Source: Lycium barbarum
Lineage: Eukaryota; Streptophyta; Magnoliopsida; Solanales; Solanaceae
Assembly (NCBI RefSeq): GCF_019175385.1
Contig: NC_083338.1
Span: 93,145,777 to 93,209,776, forward strand
DNA length: 64,000 bases
Direction of reading: 5' to 3'
Positions 34,319 to 46,087 of this stretch are shown here, piece by piece. The position numbers and the translations under genes were made by a program. Position 1 is the first letter of the stretch. The number at the start of each line of letters is the position of its first letter. The notes beneath the pieces are model-generated. The model worked only from the letters and a program-made list of their open reading frames with translations, was not told where the DNA came from and did not search any database.

Positions 34319-34970
34319 TAACTGAAGACTTGGCAGCAACATCATACTTGTCTTTGATGGTCGCTATATTGAAGTCCTTCAATTGATGAATTGGAATTAA
34401 TCCTTCAAAGGATACTTACAGTTTTTCAGCAATATGCACTTGCTTCGTAGACAGCTCTTTTATATATTTCATCAAGTCGCCAATCACCTTCGTCAAGATT
34501 GCAAGTTGTTCTAACAGTTGAGATGTTAGTCATCATTGCTTGGATGGCTATTGTAGATAATGGAGCAAAATATAGATTTTCCCTCAAACTAAACTATGAG
34601 TGGAACAAGTTATGTAGAGTGATTGGAGCACATCTAGTGATCAAGGCATCATCATCACCTTGGGTGCTGAGATTCTTAGTTTGAAATGGGCTAAGCCGAG
34701 CCAGCGTCTTTTCAACTATCTCAACGATATTCTCTCCTTCTTCCAATTCATTCGAAAAGGATCTTGCCCCTTTTGAGGATTGAAGTTCAAAGATAGGAAC
34801 TGATGCGGACGACACTTAATGTGCTTGTTGTCCTAGTTAGTTCTCTTTGTTCCTGGAGACGGGTCCAAACTTCCCATAGTAGCACCTAGTATGTTCCCTA
34901 CCTCAGAGGAAAACTTTGGATCAATAGCCTTAGCAGCAGTAGATTTGGAGTGGAGCTTCTTAGATGCCAT
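34319..34970 (-). pseudogene. G2 gag N-terminus
   Basis: The minus-strand ATG at 34970 opens MASKKLHSKSTAAKAIDPKF and runs to a stop after about 46 codons. A second frame (34594-34815) continues with VPIFELQSSKGARSFSNELE and VEIVEKTLARLSPF. It follows the leader by a short distance, as expected for the first protein of the element. The left end is cut by E, beyond which the capsid region continues at 26414. Gag would form the particle shell; this copy has at least one frameshift. Confidence 0.75.
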
Positions 34971-36145
34971 TTCAGTGTTCTTGAAATTTGATGATTAATG
35001 TGAAAAGATGAGAGGTAGATATTGTTATACCCCGCATTTTCAGAGCCTGAGCGTGACACGTGCTTCCTCAAACATTGACAATCATGTTGTTACTACATAA
35101 TTTAAACTCACGTTGATAGTATTATATTTCGTATTTTTTTTGTACGTCGGATTATTCGTAAGCGGAGGTGGGGCCCACACATCGAGATTTTTTTTAGGAA
35201 CACGTGACAAGTTATATGAATCACATATGTGAAGTTAAACACAACTCAAGAAGGACCCTTGAGCCAAATCAAAGTGGAAGTCCTCCAAACAAATATTTTT
35301 AAGTAACGTTTTCGGGTGATCTGACTTCGAGGGGAAACCACGGTATTATAAGTTTGGAATTTGGGAACATACCGAGAAATAGAAGTTGTAGATAATTGAA
35401 TTAGCTTTCCAACCATAGGTCGTGGGTCCACAGGTGACGTCGGGATAAGGAGATATGGACGTTTTAAGGCAGAAAGGTCAGTGGGCTAGGCCCAATCCAG
35501 GCCCAACCAGGTTAGGCCCATGACCCATGTTTATTTAAGTGATATATCAGCCTTTTCTCCTCATTTTCCAGAACAAAACACCCAGAAAATTCTGGAGAAA
35601 AAGAGAGAAGAGAGCTTAGAGAGAAAAGATCAATTTTGACCAAAATCTGAGCCTCGAATCCCGAAGCCCGTGAAGAGAAAAAAGTGTTCTATGTTGCGTT
35701 GCCTCCAATTTGAGATAAATATCAACCAAAAAGAAGGGGGTGGACGTGGTGGCTGCACACTTGAGGTAAGATTAAGGTTCCTTTTCATTGCTAATAAGTT
35801 TATTTAGAGTTCTACCGAACTAGAACGGAGAAAATAGTGTGATAAATTCGTTTGTTGGCGTTGTGAATTATGGAATGAGATTTGAAGAGAATTTTGAATG
35901 AAAATAAATGTATTCAACTTGTAGAATGTGGAGGATGTCGTTATTGATGTTGTTAGTATTAATTTCGACTCCCTTACGGAAATAAAATAGTTATATCGCA
36001 AATTTGGTTGGTTGAGGAATTTAGAAAATAATGTGTGGGCTGTTTTATGGCATACGTTGGTATTAGAAATATTATGATTAATGTTGGTATTGTTGTTGTT
36101 GTTGTTGGTTGCTGAATTGAGAATTCGGGCTAGGCATATAAACAG

Positions 36146-36300
36146 GGGAGATGCTACCCGATTTTCGGTAGAATATAAAATAGTATGATTTGACATATGG
36201 TACAAACGTGCGACGAAAAGGCTAACATTAGCATAAATTCCTTTTAAATGTAGACTTACAAGCTTGGACGAATAAGCGTAGCTTATAAGCGGTCGAACAG
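36146..36300 (+). other. Splice-like block in B3
   Basis: Preceded by ATATAAACAG and followed by GTATGTAAGGCTTACCC; 155 nt. It carries the GATGCTACCCGATTTTCGG version of the shared hairpin. Confidence 0.4.
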
Positions 36301-36739
36301 GTATGTAAGGCTTACCCTTTCTTTCTTTTGGCATGTCCTAGAGCTAAGTAAGGTATGACATGACACGCACCTTGGGGTAATTCTACTCTTTGATTCCGAG
36401 CTTGGTTACGATGCTTATTTTCTTTTGTCATAAGCATGTTTCGTATGGTTGAGTCTATTGTATGATTAATAAATGAAAAAGCTACTTCATATGGTTTTGA
36501 TATGTACCCATTGTTACGTCCCGTATTTTTATACATTGGGACAACCCGGATTAACTATGACAATTAAGGGCCAAGACTATTCGGGGATTTGAAGTCGGGA
36601 CTTTTGACCATTTGATTTTATTTTGAGACATAAGTTGAATATGAAATTGAGGGCATTGGACACTTAGGAAAAATTGGGACCACAATTCATAAAATTGAAA
36701 TTTAAAAATCTTGCACCAAAAGCCATGGTGGCCGTGTGG

Positions 36740-36810
36740 ACTTGAAATGGTCCCACACATTGTGTGGCCAATTTTAATTGGTCCAACACATGTGTGGGCC
36801 ATAAACAAAG
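36740..36810 (+). promoter_or_regulatory. B4 promoter palindromes
   Basis: Three palindromes follow one another: CCACACATTGTGTGG, CCAATTTTAATTGG and ACACATGTGT. A weak AT-rich start region (CCATAAACAAAG) follows. Confidence 0.45.
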
Positions 36811-38108
36811 GGAGATATTTGTGGATACTTAAAAAAAAAGAAGACCAAGTCATCTTTCTCATTTCCCACTTCTACACTTAAAGAAAAATAACAAGACTTG
36901 GAGAGCCTCCACTCCCCCATGGTTCTCGGCCACAACCAAGAAAAATCAAGTCCCATTTTTGCCTCTCTAAAATTATTTCTTTGGTATAAACCCACTATTT
37001 GGAGGTCCCTAAGTAGCGTGGAAGTATTGTTTGGGTCATTCAACCACTCATTTTGCCCATTTGCAAACCCTAGCCTATTGGTGGATTGGAGAATAAAGGT
37101 GAGTTCTAATCTTGTTTTTGGAGTTATAAATGTTGTATGCATATTGTAGTATGCTAAAATGGATAAAAATCATAAAATATGAAATGTTGAAGTTGGGTCT
37201 TGTGTTGGGTGTGTTGACCGTGTGAAGTATATGTGTGTGGTGTGGTATTGGGTTGATGAATTAATTGCTTGTAGCATATTGATTGTCGTAGAGTGGAGAA
37301 GAGAATAAAAATCATCGATACATGTATATGTGTAGTGTAGCCGTGTATATAGCCTCCAAATGGTAGCAAAGAATGAATTAATATAGCTTAGCGTCGTAAT
37401 GGTTGTTGTGATGATTTGTATGTTGGAAATGAGAGTTAAATGTCCCAAATTGATATAGTAAGCGTTGCGGACTAATTTGGAGAACTTTGTGCATTTAATG
37501 CAATCCTTATATATGAGAACCATTAACATATGAATATGTGTAGTGTGAACGAATGTGAGTCATAGATTATGTCGAATATCGCATTATTATCGCTTAAGCG
37601 CTTTCGTGTCGTCGTTACGAATTCTAGTTTGAAATTGAGCATTTAATGACTTAAGATTGATGTTGAGATTGTACGGGTTGATTTGAGGGTTATTGTGCGT
37701 TGATGTAATTTGTATATTTTATGAAAATGGTATCGTTATATTGTGAATTGTGATACAAAACATGAATTGAAAGTCGGAAGTGTGCCCAGTGGGCTGCTCA
37801 CGGGTAGGGGCTGTTTTCGGCCAAAAATTTGGAGAAATTGTGGATTGTTGGAAAAATTATGTGAATTGTTTAGAATGTTCTCGAATGTTGTTAGTATGAG
37901 TTTGGGTTAATAATCGAATGTACGAACGATATTGTGGCTTGAAAGTAAGCCATTGAATTGAATAATTGGAAAGTTGTCGAATGATGTAAAAGAGAGCTAC
38001 TATTATTATTTTGCCTTTCGAATTGATTATCGATGTTGCTAGGTTGGTTATTGTGGTTGTTGTTGTTGATTTTGAGCGAGTTAAATTCTCGGGATGGCCT
38101 ATTTACAG

Positions 38109-38273
38109 GCGAAATGCTGTCGAATTTTCTGTAGAATTTAATGTTAGTTGGAATAAATGGCATAAGTGCCTATGTTTAATATTGGATATTCGTTGGCATA
38201 TTTGTAGACCTTGGGGAGCCCGAGGCGTAGATTGGAATTTACTTTAGATTGGCCATCTTGGAGTGCGTACGAG
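38109..38273 (+). other. Splice-like block in B4
   Basis: Preceded by CTATTTACAG and followed by GTATGTAAAGCAACC; 165 nt. Confidence 0.4.
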
Positions 38274-39152
38274 GTATGTAAAGCAACCTCCCTTCTTTTT
38301 GGCATGTCTTAGTTTTACATAGGCTAGATTAGAGCCTTAAGGAAATTCCAAATCCGAAATCCGAGCATGATATGATCTATATATGTTCCTTGGCACTTTT
38401 ATGTATGATTTGATGAAATATGAACCTTTATGTATTTGAAATAATCGCTTTCCGAACTTTGCGCAAAAAGGTTTCACTTTAAAGAACTTCGAAATTTCTG
38501 AATGCCATACATTTCACATAAATGCTCGGATTGCTCCAATATTTTTATAAAAGTTTGCATTATGTATGATACGTATGTTTTCCATAGGCGGGCCCGACTT
38601 GGGTAAATACCCGTCCGTGGGTCCCGCGACTTTCCTTTATGTAATTCAGAGAATCTTTGAAAGAATTTGGTATGATTATTATTCCGATTTCAAATATGAT
38701 CATTTTACTTATGTTTGAATTTATGATAATGATTTTATGCATATAACTACTCACGACTCTACTCGTGCATTCTGTTATTCCTTTCGCCGAGTCCCGGGCC
38801 GGTTCTGTTGTCGTGCGCATTTTGATATACTCCAGAGTTATACTGTGTTTATGGTTCACCGAGCTACTCGCAAAAGAGGGTCGGGTTCCACCTATATTTG
38901 GTGTTATGCTGTGTATGGCGTTATGTTGTGATGTGATATGTGACGGGGATACGGAGATTTGAAACTTTCTGGTGTTATGCTGTGTTATGGCGCCATCGAC
39001 GGGTGGGCGATCATATTCTTCTGTACCCTATGCATTACTTACATATTTGTGAAAGTAAGCAAATTTTGATATGTTGGATTTGCACTTATGTTTGGTACTT
39101 CCATTTCGTTTATGTCTCAGATTTGCTTTCTGTATATTCTGTTTTGCATACT

Positions 39153-39209
39153 CAGTACATATTTCGTACTGACCCTCTTTCTTCGGGGGCTGCGTTTCAT
39201 GCCCGCAGG
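39153..39209 (+). promoter_or_regulatory. Three-hairpin module of B4
   Basis: CAGTAC-atatttc-GTACTG, CCCTC-tttcttc-GGGGG (one wobble) and CTGCG-tttcatgcc-CGCAG. Confidence 0.7.
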
Positions 39210-40600
39210 TACAGATGCACAGTTTGGTGATCTACCCATTTAGGACACCCTCTTCTGCTGTTTGGAGTGCTCTTCTCATTTCAGAGCACACATTTTGGTA
39301 TATATTCGTTCGCTATGTATATATGTATTTGTTCAGGGGCACGGCGGGGCCCTGTCCCGCCATATGATTCGGTTTGTCTGTTTAGAGGTCTGTAGATGTA
39401 TTTGTGGGTGTGTGTGCCTACTTCTGTACGGATGTGTTTGCATGACTCTATTCGTTATGGCAGCCTCGTCGGCGTGCATTTTGTATATGTTTGTGGCAGC
39501 CTTGTCGGCATGCATTTGTATATGCGTTTTGGGCCGTTGTGCCATTTGACAGCCTTGTCGGCTTTTGACATATTTGATAGCCTTTCCGGCTTTTTGATAT
39601 ATGTGCATATGTTCGGCGATGTATATTCCGCTGCTTCTTCTGATTCTGATATAATGTTTTGTACACGCAATCGCGCAAGATAATATTCGTTCTCAACTCT
39701 GTTTAAAAATGATGATTTAGTTTGTATGTCCGTTTGGGTGCCCAAGTAGGGCACCAGTCGCGGCCCACGGGGCTGGGTCGTGACACCCATGATTCCGAAG
39801 CTCTGTTTGATATGTTTCTGAGGCCGTCTATGACTCTGATTCACTTCTGATATAAGTATGTCTGATATGATCGAGCTTATTATATGATTGAACAATGGGA
39901 TGAGCATAAAGAGTTTTGTTTCTAAAAGAGTTCTGTGAGTTTTAATGTCCCTAACTTTCGCAAAGGATCTCGGATTTGTTTTGAAATGTTCGTAAAAGTT
40001 CTATGGTAAAAATGTCTGTAACTTTCATATACCAACTCCAATTGACTTGAAACGTGTTTATGATCCTTCAAATGTCGGTAAGAGTACGTATTTATCGAGT
40101 CTTAAAATTTATTTGATATGCATATAGTTTCTCACTACTCTGCTCGTGCATGTGTCATTGCCTCCTTCACCGAGTCCCGGGCCGGTATGTATCGTGCGTA
40201 TGGTTCGCCGAGTCCCTTGCTTGAGGGCTGGGTTCCATATATATATATTCTGGAGTATGATGTGTCCGGTTCCGGGGTACCGTGTATATATGTCCGGTCC
40301 CCGGGTACCGTGTATATGTTACGAAGTATGATGTGTCCGGTTTCCCGGAGTATGATATGTCCCTGGTACCGTGTATATGCTATGATGTGTTATGTGACGG
40401 AGATATGAAATCTTCTGGAGTATGATGTGTTATGGCGCCAGAGACAGGAGTGGCGACCATGTTCTTGTGCCCTATGCATGACTTTGATATGCATCATTTG
40501 TGTTTCAAAAGTAAGCATTCTGATATTATGGATAAGCTACTTACCCTCTGTATTTCTTCTGATATATGATGTCAGCAATATAATATATATATATATATAT

Positions 40601-40925
40601 ATGGATCGGGCTGCACGTTCCACAGCAATATAATATATTTATGGATCGGGCTGCACGTTCCGCAGCAATATAATATATTTATGGATCGGGCCGAACGTTC
40701 CTCGGCAATATATATTTTATTTATGGATTGGACCGAACGTTCCTCGGCAGTATATATTATATTTATGGATCGGGCCGAATGTTCCTCGGCAGTATATATT
40801 ATATTTATGGATCGGGCCGAACGTTCCTCGGCAGTATATATTATATTTATGGATCGGGCCGTACGTTCCTCGGCACTATTATATTGCATATGGATCGGGC
40901 TGTACGTTCCACAACACTATCAGTT
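40601..40925 (+). repeat. Minisatellite of 40-42-bp hairpin units in B3
   Basis: Eight units begin ATGGATYGG at 40601, 40641, 40681, 40723, 40765, 40807, 40849 and 40890. Each has a short stem around ACGTTCC and an AT-rich tail. The period near 42 keeps reading frames open on both strands (MDRAERSSAVYIIF-like on plus), which are spurious. A run of AT precedes it (40579-40602). Confidence 0.92.
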
Positions 40926-41090
40926 ATATGTATGTTTGTATATGATGATATGTATGTGATGATATACGATGTCGGCACGCACGGTCTGTGTTTGGAAAGT
41001 AAGCATTTTGGTATTCTGAATGATGTACTTACCTATGTACTGCTTGCTTCGATTATGGTTCCGTTTTTTGTATTCCATGCCTTATATGCT

Positions 41091-41149
41091 CAGTATATTT
41101 TCCGTACTGACCCCTCTTCTTCGGGGGCTGCGTTTCATGCCGCGCAGGT
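41091..41149 (+). promoter_or_regulatory. Three-hairpin module of B3
   Basis: CAGTAT-attttcc-GTACTG (terminal wobble), CCCC-tcttcttc-GGGG and CTGCG-tttcatgccg-CGCAG. Confidence 0.68.
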
Positions 41150-41554
41150 ACACCCAGATGAGTAGAAGCCAATATAGAAGATGTTCCAGCGGCGTTAGCA
41201 AGCTCCACTTGCTCCTGGAGTGTTGCCGAGTCAGAGTATATGTGTTATGATTTCTGATTAATGTTAGAGACTTTGCAGACAGAGTCGTGGGTATTGGAAG
41301 TCAGTCTGTAAGCGGCTCCATCAGCCGGTGTGTCATTTTGTGTTATGTTATAAAGTCCATGTGGTTACAAATTTTATTTGATTAAAGAAAGATGAAAAGA
41401 ATATTCTGAAAGCATTTACTATGAATTTCATTTGCCTTTGATTTAAGAGTCCAAAGAGATTATATGTGTAATAAGTGTCTGCGGGTTCGCTCGACCTTAA
41501 ATAAAGGTCGGGTGCCCATCATACCCTGATCAAGATTAGGGTGTGACAAAGATA

Positions 41555-42069
41555 TTGTCCCACTAGACGTGCCAATTTGTTTGCAACAATTTTGAGATAT
41601 GTGGAAAATAAACTGCAACCACAAAAAAAAATGAAGAAACATGAATATTTTATTGATATACAATGCGGGTATAATTCTGTTTATTCCCTTGATTCTTCTC
41701 TCCTATATTTTCTCCATGATTCGAGGGCGATTAGTAGCATATTTATCGAATGTAGAATATCCTCCTTGCAATGTATTTGATCTCCAAAAACGTCGGGTAG
41801 TTTGATGAAGGTAGTATTTGATGTCTTGACCTCTGTGTAATATCTCAGGAATTTATGAGATTTTTGATATGCCTTTTCAAGGGACTACATGTCCCTTTAT
41901 ATAGGGGTAAGCTAGGGTTTAGGGTAGAGTAGCCTCCTGTAACTCAGACAAAACTTAGAGTTTTAAGATGGATTGGACTCGTCTTGTAGAATCTAATCTA
42001 GAATCCAGTAAAATTTATGTGTCTACAAGATCCATTGCTGAACTTCCATTGTTGAACTCAATTTTGATG
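41555..42069 (-). repeat. G2 leader and 5' LTR part
   Basis: On the minus strand the LTR-like sequence ends around GTTGCAAACA (41579) and is followed by AATTGGCACGTCTAGTGGGA. I recall this junction from Solanaceae Gypsy elements, where it is the LTR end and primer site. A3 is inserted at 42069/42070, so the start of the LTR may lie beyond A3. Exact limits are not fixed. Confidence 0.55.
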
Positions 42070-42519
42070 TGTCACGACCCAACCGGAGGGCCATGACAGG
42101 CACTCAGTGCTAACCCACCCGGGTACCTCTTATCGTACTCTCATATTCACATCTAGGTGGGCCACATGGCTTTCTCATAATTTATATGCATCAATAGTGC
42201 TAATCTCGTTGGGCAATAACACATCTATATCATCATCAATAACAATGCCCATATCTATATACACAAGCCGACAAGGCTATCAAAATGATATACAAAATAT
42301 GAGCCGACAAGGCTAAGGACATCTAATCATATACAACTGTCTATGAGCCTCTAAGAAGAGTAGAGTATGTCACATCATATAGGTGGAGCAGGACCCCGCC
42401 ATGCCCATAGGTATGTACACAAAAGAATAATACCAAAAGTTGTAGCTCCGGATGAAATGAGGCTCCTCTATGCAGTCCCTGAATAAGATATCTATGAATC
42501 AAGCCCGTCTCCATGTCCA

Positions 42520-42579
42520 CCTGCGGGCATGACGTAACATCCACAAACAAAAGGACGTCAGTACGAATAATGTACTGAG
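42520..42579 (-). promoter_or_regulatory. Three-hairpin module of A3
   Basis: On the minus strand CAGTAC-attattc-GTACTG is perfect and ACGTCC-n-GGATGT has a wobble pair. The third stem is degraded. Confidence 0.6.
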
Positions 42580-42749
42580 TATGTAAAGCATAATCAACAT
42601 CATAACAAGAGCATAAGAGACAGCATAAAAAATAGCATAAGATGGGAGAATCAGGAGATAGTAGCCATCATCGTAATTACTTACTTGTCTTTCATAGGGA
42701 CCTTCCATTTCTAGTGCGTGCTTGTGTACATACATATATACATATAAAA

Positions 42750-42789
42750 ATATCCATATCTGTATCCGTATCCATATCCGTATCCATAT
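42750..42789 (+). repeat. Hexamer microsatellite (TATCCR)n
   Basis: About six copies of CATATC, CGTATC and similar hexamers, inside A3. Confidence 0.9.
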
Positions 42790-44066
42790 TTATATACATA
42801 TTCGCATTCATAGCATACCCGACCATGAAGGTTCAGTGGTTTCACATACCCGGCCATGGGCGAAGGTATGAAGGTACGGCAATGCAGCCCAGTCTGGTCT
42901 GAGGAGGAGTGGGACAAGGCTCGGTGTCGTACATACCTAGCCCTACCAAGGCTCAGTGTTATCCGTACCCAACTGCAGTGGTGTGCGCGCAATAGATATC
43001 ATACTCGGCCATATAAGCTCGGTGTTACATAATAGTCATATATACTTAGACACGTATACATAAAAGTCCATAAGTATCATCAACATCATTGCCATCATCG
43101 TTTTCGTTACATCTATCCTTATAGGATCAACTATCATATAAAGGAAGTACTAGTATCGTGAAAGTATCGAGAATCATGAGCTTTGGTACTCTTATAGGTA
43201 GAGTCATTTATAAATCATTATGGAACTCATGAAAGGATATATATATACATATATAGCAAGGGAACCATGCCTTAATGAAAGAAGGGTTAGCCTTACATAC
43301 CTCTTCGACTTCTTAACTATTTAGCGTTCACCATTGAAACTTGAATAATCTACATTTAGAAGGATTCATACCATGGTTAAGCCTTAATGATACTCTTCAA
43401 TTCAAACTAGGATAATTCACGTTCTAATGAAAATTGGGCAGCATTTCCCCTATTTCGTCAACTTCCACTATATCACAAAACAACTCCCAACAACCACAAT
43501 AATATCCACAATATCATAATCAAGTATTCACATTCGACTTAGCCTTCAAAATTCATCCTTATGTTTAACTTATGCTAGCAACTTCATACCTATTTTAGCA
43601 CATTTTCATAATAATGCTTCCTCATCGCCATTATTACCTTCGATAGCAATATTATATCCATATCATACTAAGAATCATAACTTAAGTTAGCTTACTACTC
43701 AAAAACATCATAAAAACTACATTTAGAACTCATCTTCTACTTTCTCCTTCTACCCAAGTTGTTCAACAACTAAACATTCTTGATAACATGTAATAAGTAT
43801 GAAAACTAACTTTTTTATCTCATAAGAATGAGCTTTGGAGCAAGCTATCAACTTATATGAAAACCCTAGCTTCAGTATCCAAAGAATCTCGGAGTCTAAT
43901 AACCCTAGCAAGGCTTCTAACACATGGGTATCTTGATTCTTGCCTCTTGATATTTAATCTCCCTTGGATTTTGGCTTGGATTAGTTTGTGGAGTTGAAGA
44001 GAGGGTTTTTGGAGAGCCTTTGGATCTAATTTGGTGAAATGAAATGTCCAAATGAAGTGGAGTAAA

Positions 44067-44290
44067 TTATATAAAGCGAAACTTAAAATCCTGTTGGGCA
44101 ATTCTGCGCTCATTTTGACGGGCCGTCAAAATTCCTACGGACCGTCAAAATGGTCCGTAGAACTGCGCAGCCAAATATGGATCACTGTGACCATTTTACG
44201 CTGGGCTGGTGCAGTTTGACGGGCCGCAGAATTTTCTGCGGGGCGTCAAAATTCCCGCGGGCCGTCAAATGGTCCGCAAAAATTTTCTGC
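44067..44290 (-). promoter_or_regulatory. A3 promoter: GACGGNCCGTC palindromes and TATA box
   Basis: Palindromic words GACGGGCCGTC, ACGGACCGT and GCGGGCCG lie upstream of TATATAA in the minus direction. The motif differs from A1 and A2 although the place is the same. Confidence 0.55.
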
Positions 44291-44683
44291 TCCGACAGTC
44301 TGTCGTAAAACACCTATAACGTTTTACTCAGACGTCACATTGACGAACGGTTTATTGTGTTGGAAACTAGACTCGATGAACTTCAATTTTGACAAAATAA
44401 ACACACCAAAACTCTTCATATTCTAGGAGATATGCCTTTTCCAATATGGACCAAAATCCTGTCTGAAAATTTTGCATAGTTTTACCAAAGTTCCCACAAA
44501 CTCCATTCCTTTATTTGTGTGTTCTTAAATCCTTCCATAGCTCATTTCATGGGCTTAAACCTCCATAACCATAATATGGGGACATGTAATCTCATATATC
44601 CTAAAGTAACTCCCGTTTTCACGATTAGGACAACTAACGCCTAACGAATCTCAACGGACGAAACTACGAGGTGTAACATGATG

Positions 44684-45022
44684 CCTCTCACTATTCTGTA
44701 ATAATTATTTTATTTTCTCTTCTCTATGATATACTAATTCCACATTTTATGAACATTCTTCTAATTGCAAGTGAGTGGACACCTATCAAAAGAAAAGAAA
44801 CATAACATACTAAGCATAAAAGCATTCATCACATTCTAAATGGAAAAAGTCACTGCTATATTATTAAATCAACATTAAATCTTACATTTGAAATCTCCAT
44901 TAATAATTAAGGGGAGTTTCCAGGAAAAAGAAAATGCAAGAATAATTTAATTTTTCAGTTCTTCACAAATAGATGCTAGTAAAATTAGCAAATCCTACCA
45001 TGAAAATGCTTACTTATTAAAC
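44684..45022 (+). other. AT-rich DNA between A3 and the MULE end
   Basis: No ORF or structure is recognised. It could be the rest of the G2 LTR or older flanking DNA. Confidence 0.4.
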
Positions 45023-46087
45023 GAAAAAACTCAAATATGCCATCGAACTATCGGAAATGTCTCATTTATATCACTCGTCAATAATTTGGCTCATTATCAA
45101 AATGACAACCATGTCATTTTTTATTAACGTTGATTTTACAATACCTGCTATGGGCCTCTAATTAGAGATCCACATGTTTAATTAAACCAACCTAATTTTA
45201 AATCCAAATTAATAAAAATCTGCAGATACACCCGACCCACCCACCCAAATTCCTTTTGACCTATAACCATAATCCTATTTCTCTCTCTCTCATTCATTAT
45301 ACGATTAAAAAAAAAACCCCTAATCTCACCCATCACCTCTCCTCTCCTTTTTCCAACGATTTCAAGAAGACAAAATAGACTTTCCAACTCGTTTTTGAAG
45401 GATTAAAGGAATAGCTCACAAGGTTAGTTCTCTATTCAAAGTTGAAAATGACTATTTAATGTTGTGGGTGGGGTTTAATGTGGTGCGTGAAAAATTTGTC
45501 TATGTGGGTTTCATAGCCATGTGGGTTTCACGTTTTTTGTCTGTGTAAAGGTGTAAAAGTATTGTTTAACGTGAAAAGTTTCATTCTTTTTATGATTTTG
45601 TTCGTCTCTTTTGTGGTCTTAATTCTAATTTTAGGGTATTTTATTCACATTTTTGTCTCTATAAATGGTGTAAAGGTAGTGTTTAATATGTAAAGTTTCT
45701 TTCTTTTTATGATTTTGTTCCTCTCTTTTATTATCCTGAAATGTATTGTCAATTTAGAGTATTTTATTTATTGTTTTTGTATTTCCTATGAATGTTGCTG
45801 ATGTGGTCCCTCGTTTTTTCCTTTGTCCTTTTCTTTGCATGTGAACTTTATTGAAGAATGATAGATAAAAAAAAGTGTTATCAAACTATGGGGTTGAATG
45901 GGTCTTTTCTCCTTAATTATTATATAATAAGAATCTGATACATGTTTTGCATGGGTTTGACCCAGATCTGTTGTCTTATGAAGACTTATGTGAAGAGTTC
46001 AAAAAAGAGATGATTTTTTTTCAAGTTAAACAACTCTTAGTTGCCGGATAGGTACTACATAATTGATGGAGATGATGTTATAGGGAT
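45023..46087 (+). other. MULE left terminal region and 5' leader
   Basis: It holds the suspected inverted repeat, a pyrimidine-rich leader (45280-45350), a possible splice donor (AAG/GTTAGT near 45420) and T-rich intron-like DNA up to the first coding block. No other gene is seen. Confidence 0.4.

Larger units (their letters stand above)
36512..39785 (+). mobile_element. B4: solo LTR, family B, nested in B3
   Basis: It starts TGTTACGTCCCGTATTTTT and ends GGGCTGGGTCGTGACA, with a perfect TSD CCCAT (36507-36511 and 39786-39790). The B3 text on both sides joins to match B2 near 18045 (GGTTTTGATATGTACCCAT then GATTCCGAAGCTC). Length is 3274 bp. It contains the palindromes CCACACA-T-TGTGTGG and CCAATTTTAATTGG near 36752-36780, a splice-like block and the three-hairpin module. 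Its ORFs (for example 37170-37529) show no domain. Confidence 0.93.
35022..41549 (+). mobile_element. B3: solo LTR, family B, containing B4
   Basis: The match to family ends is TGTTATACCCCGC (from 35023) and AGGGTGTGACA (to 41548). The duplicated 5 bp AGATA (35017-35021 and 41550-41554) leaves one extra base on each side (T and A). Without B4 and its TSD it is about 3.25 kb. The inverted pair GGGCTAGGCCCAAT and GGTTAGGCCCATG lies near 35483-35525, before TTTATTTAAG. Further right are the splice-like block, a hairpin minisatellite and the three-hairpin module. Confidence 0.88.
19757..42069 (-). mobile_element. G2: decayed Ty3/Gypsy element on the minus strand, hit by several insertions
   Basis: The minus strand carries, right to left, an LTR end (about 41578), a leader, gag start (34970), gag body, protease, a G-patch-like region and RT, broken by A2, E and B3. 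A3 sits in or beside its 5' LTR, and B2 cuts it at the left. Removing each insert joins matching gag or RT sequence, which supports one host element. The RT word IYWYKVMPFGLKNAGATYQ is typical of a non-chromovirus plant Gypsy branch; the lineage is not certain. The end of pol and the 3' LTR are not seen. Confidence 0.8.
42070..44678 (-). mobile_element. A3: solo LTR, family A
   Basis: On the plus strand it starts TGTCACGACCCAACCGGAGG and ends CGAGGTGTAACA, with a perfect TSD TGATG (42065-42069 and 44679-44683). Length is 2609 bp. In transcription order it has GACGGGCCGTC-type palindromes (44290-44117), a TATATAA box near 44073-44067, a splice-donor-like AGGTATGTAAGG near 43302, a hexamer repeat and the hairpin module. 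Confidence 0.92.

Noticed and set aside
26410..34323. TSD for element E
   Set aside because: AAACA and TAACT match at only three of five positions, so I do not call a TSD.
35804..36334. 176-codon minus-strand ORF
   Set aside because: It lies inside solo LTR B3, is Asn/Ser/Thr-rich from GTT-type repeats on the other strand, and crosses the splice-like block. No domain is recognised.
40601..40925. CRISPR-like array
   Set aside because: There are no unique spacers; units are continuous 40-42-bp tandem repeats in a plant LTR.
40572..41165. ORFs on both strands of the B3 minisatellite
   Set aside because: The repeat period is near 42, a multiple of three, which keeps frames open; the peptides are pure repeat with no domain.
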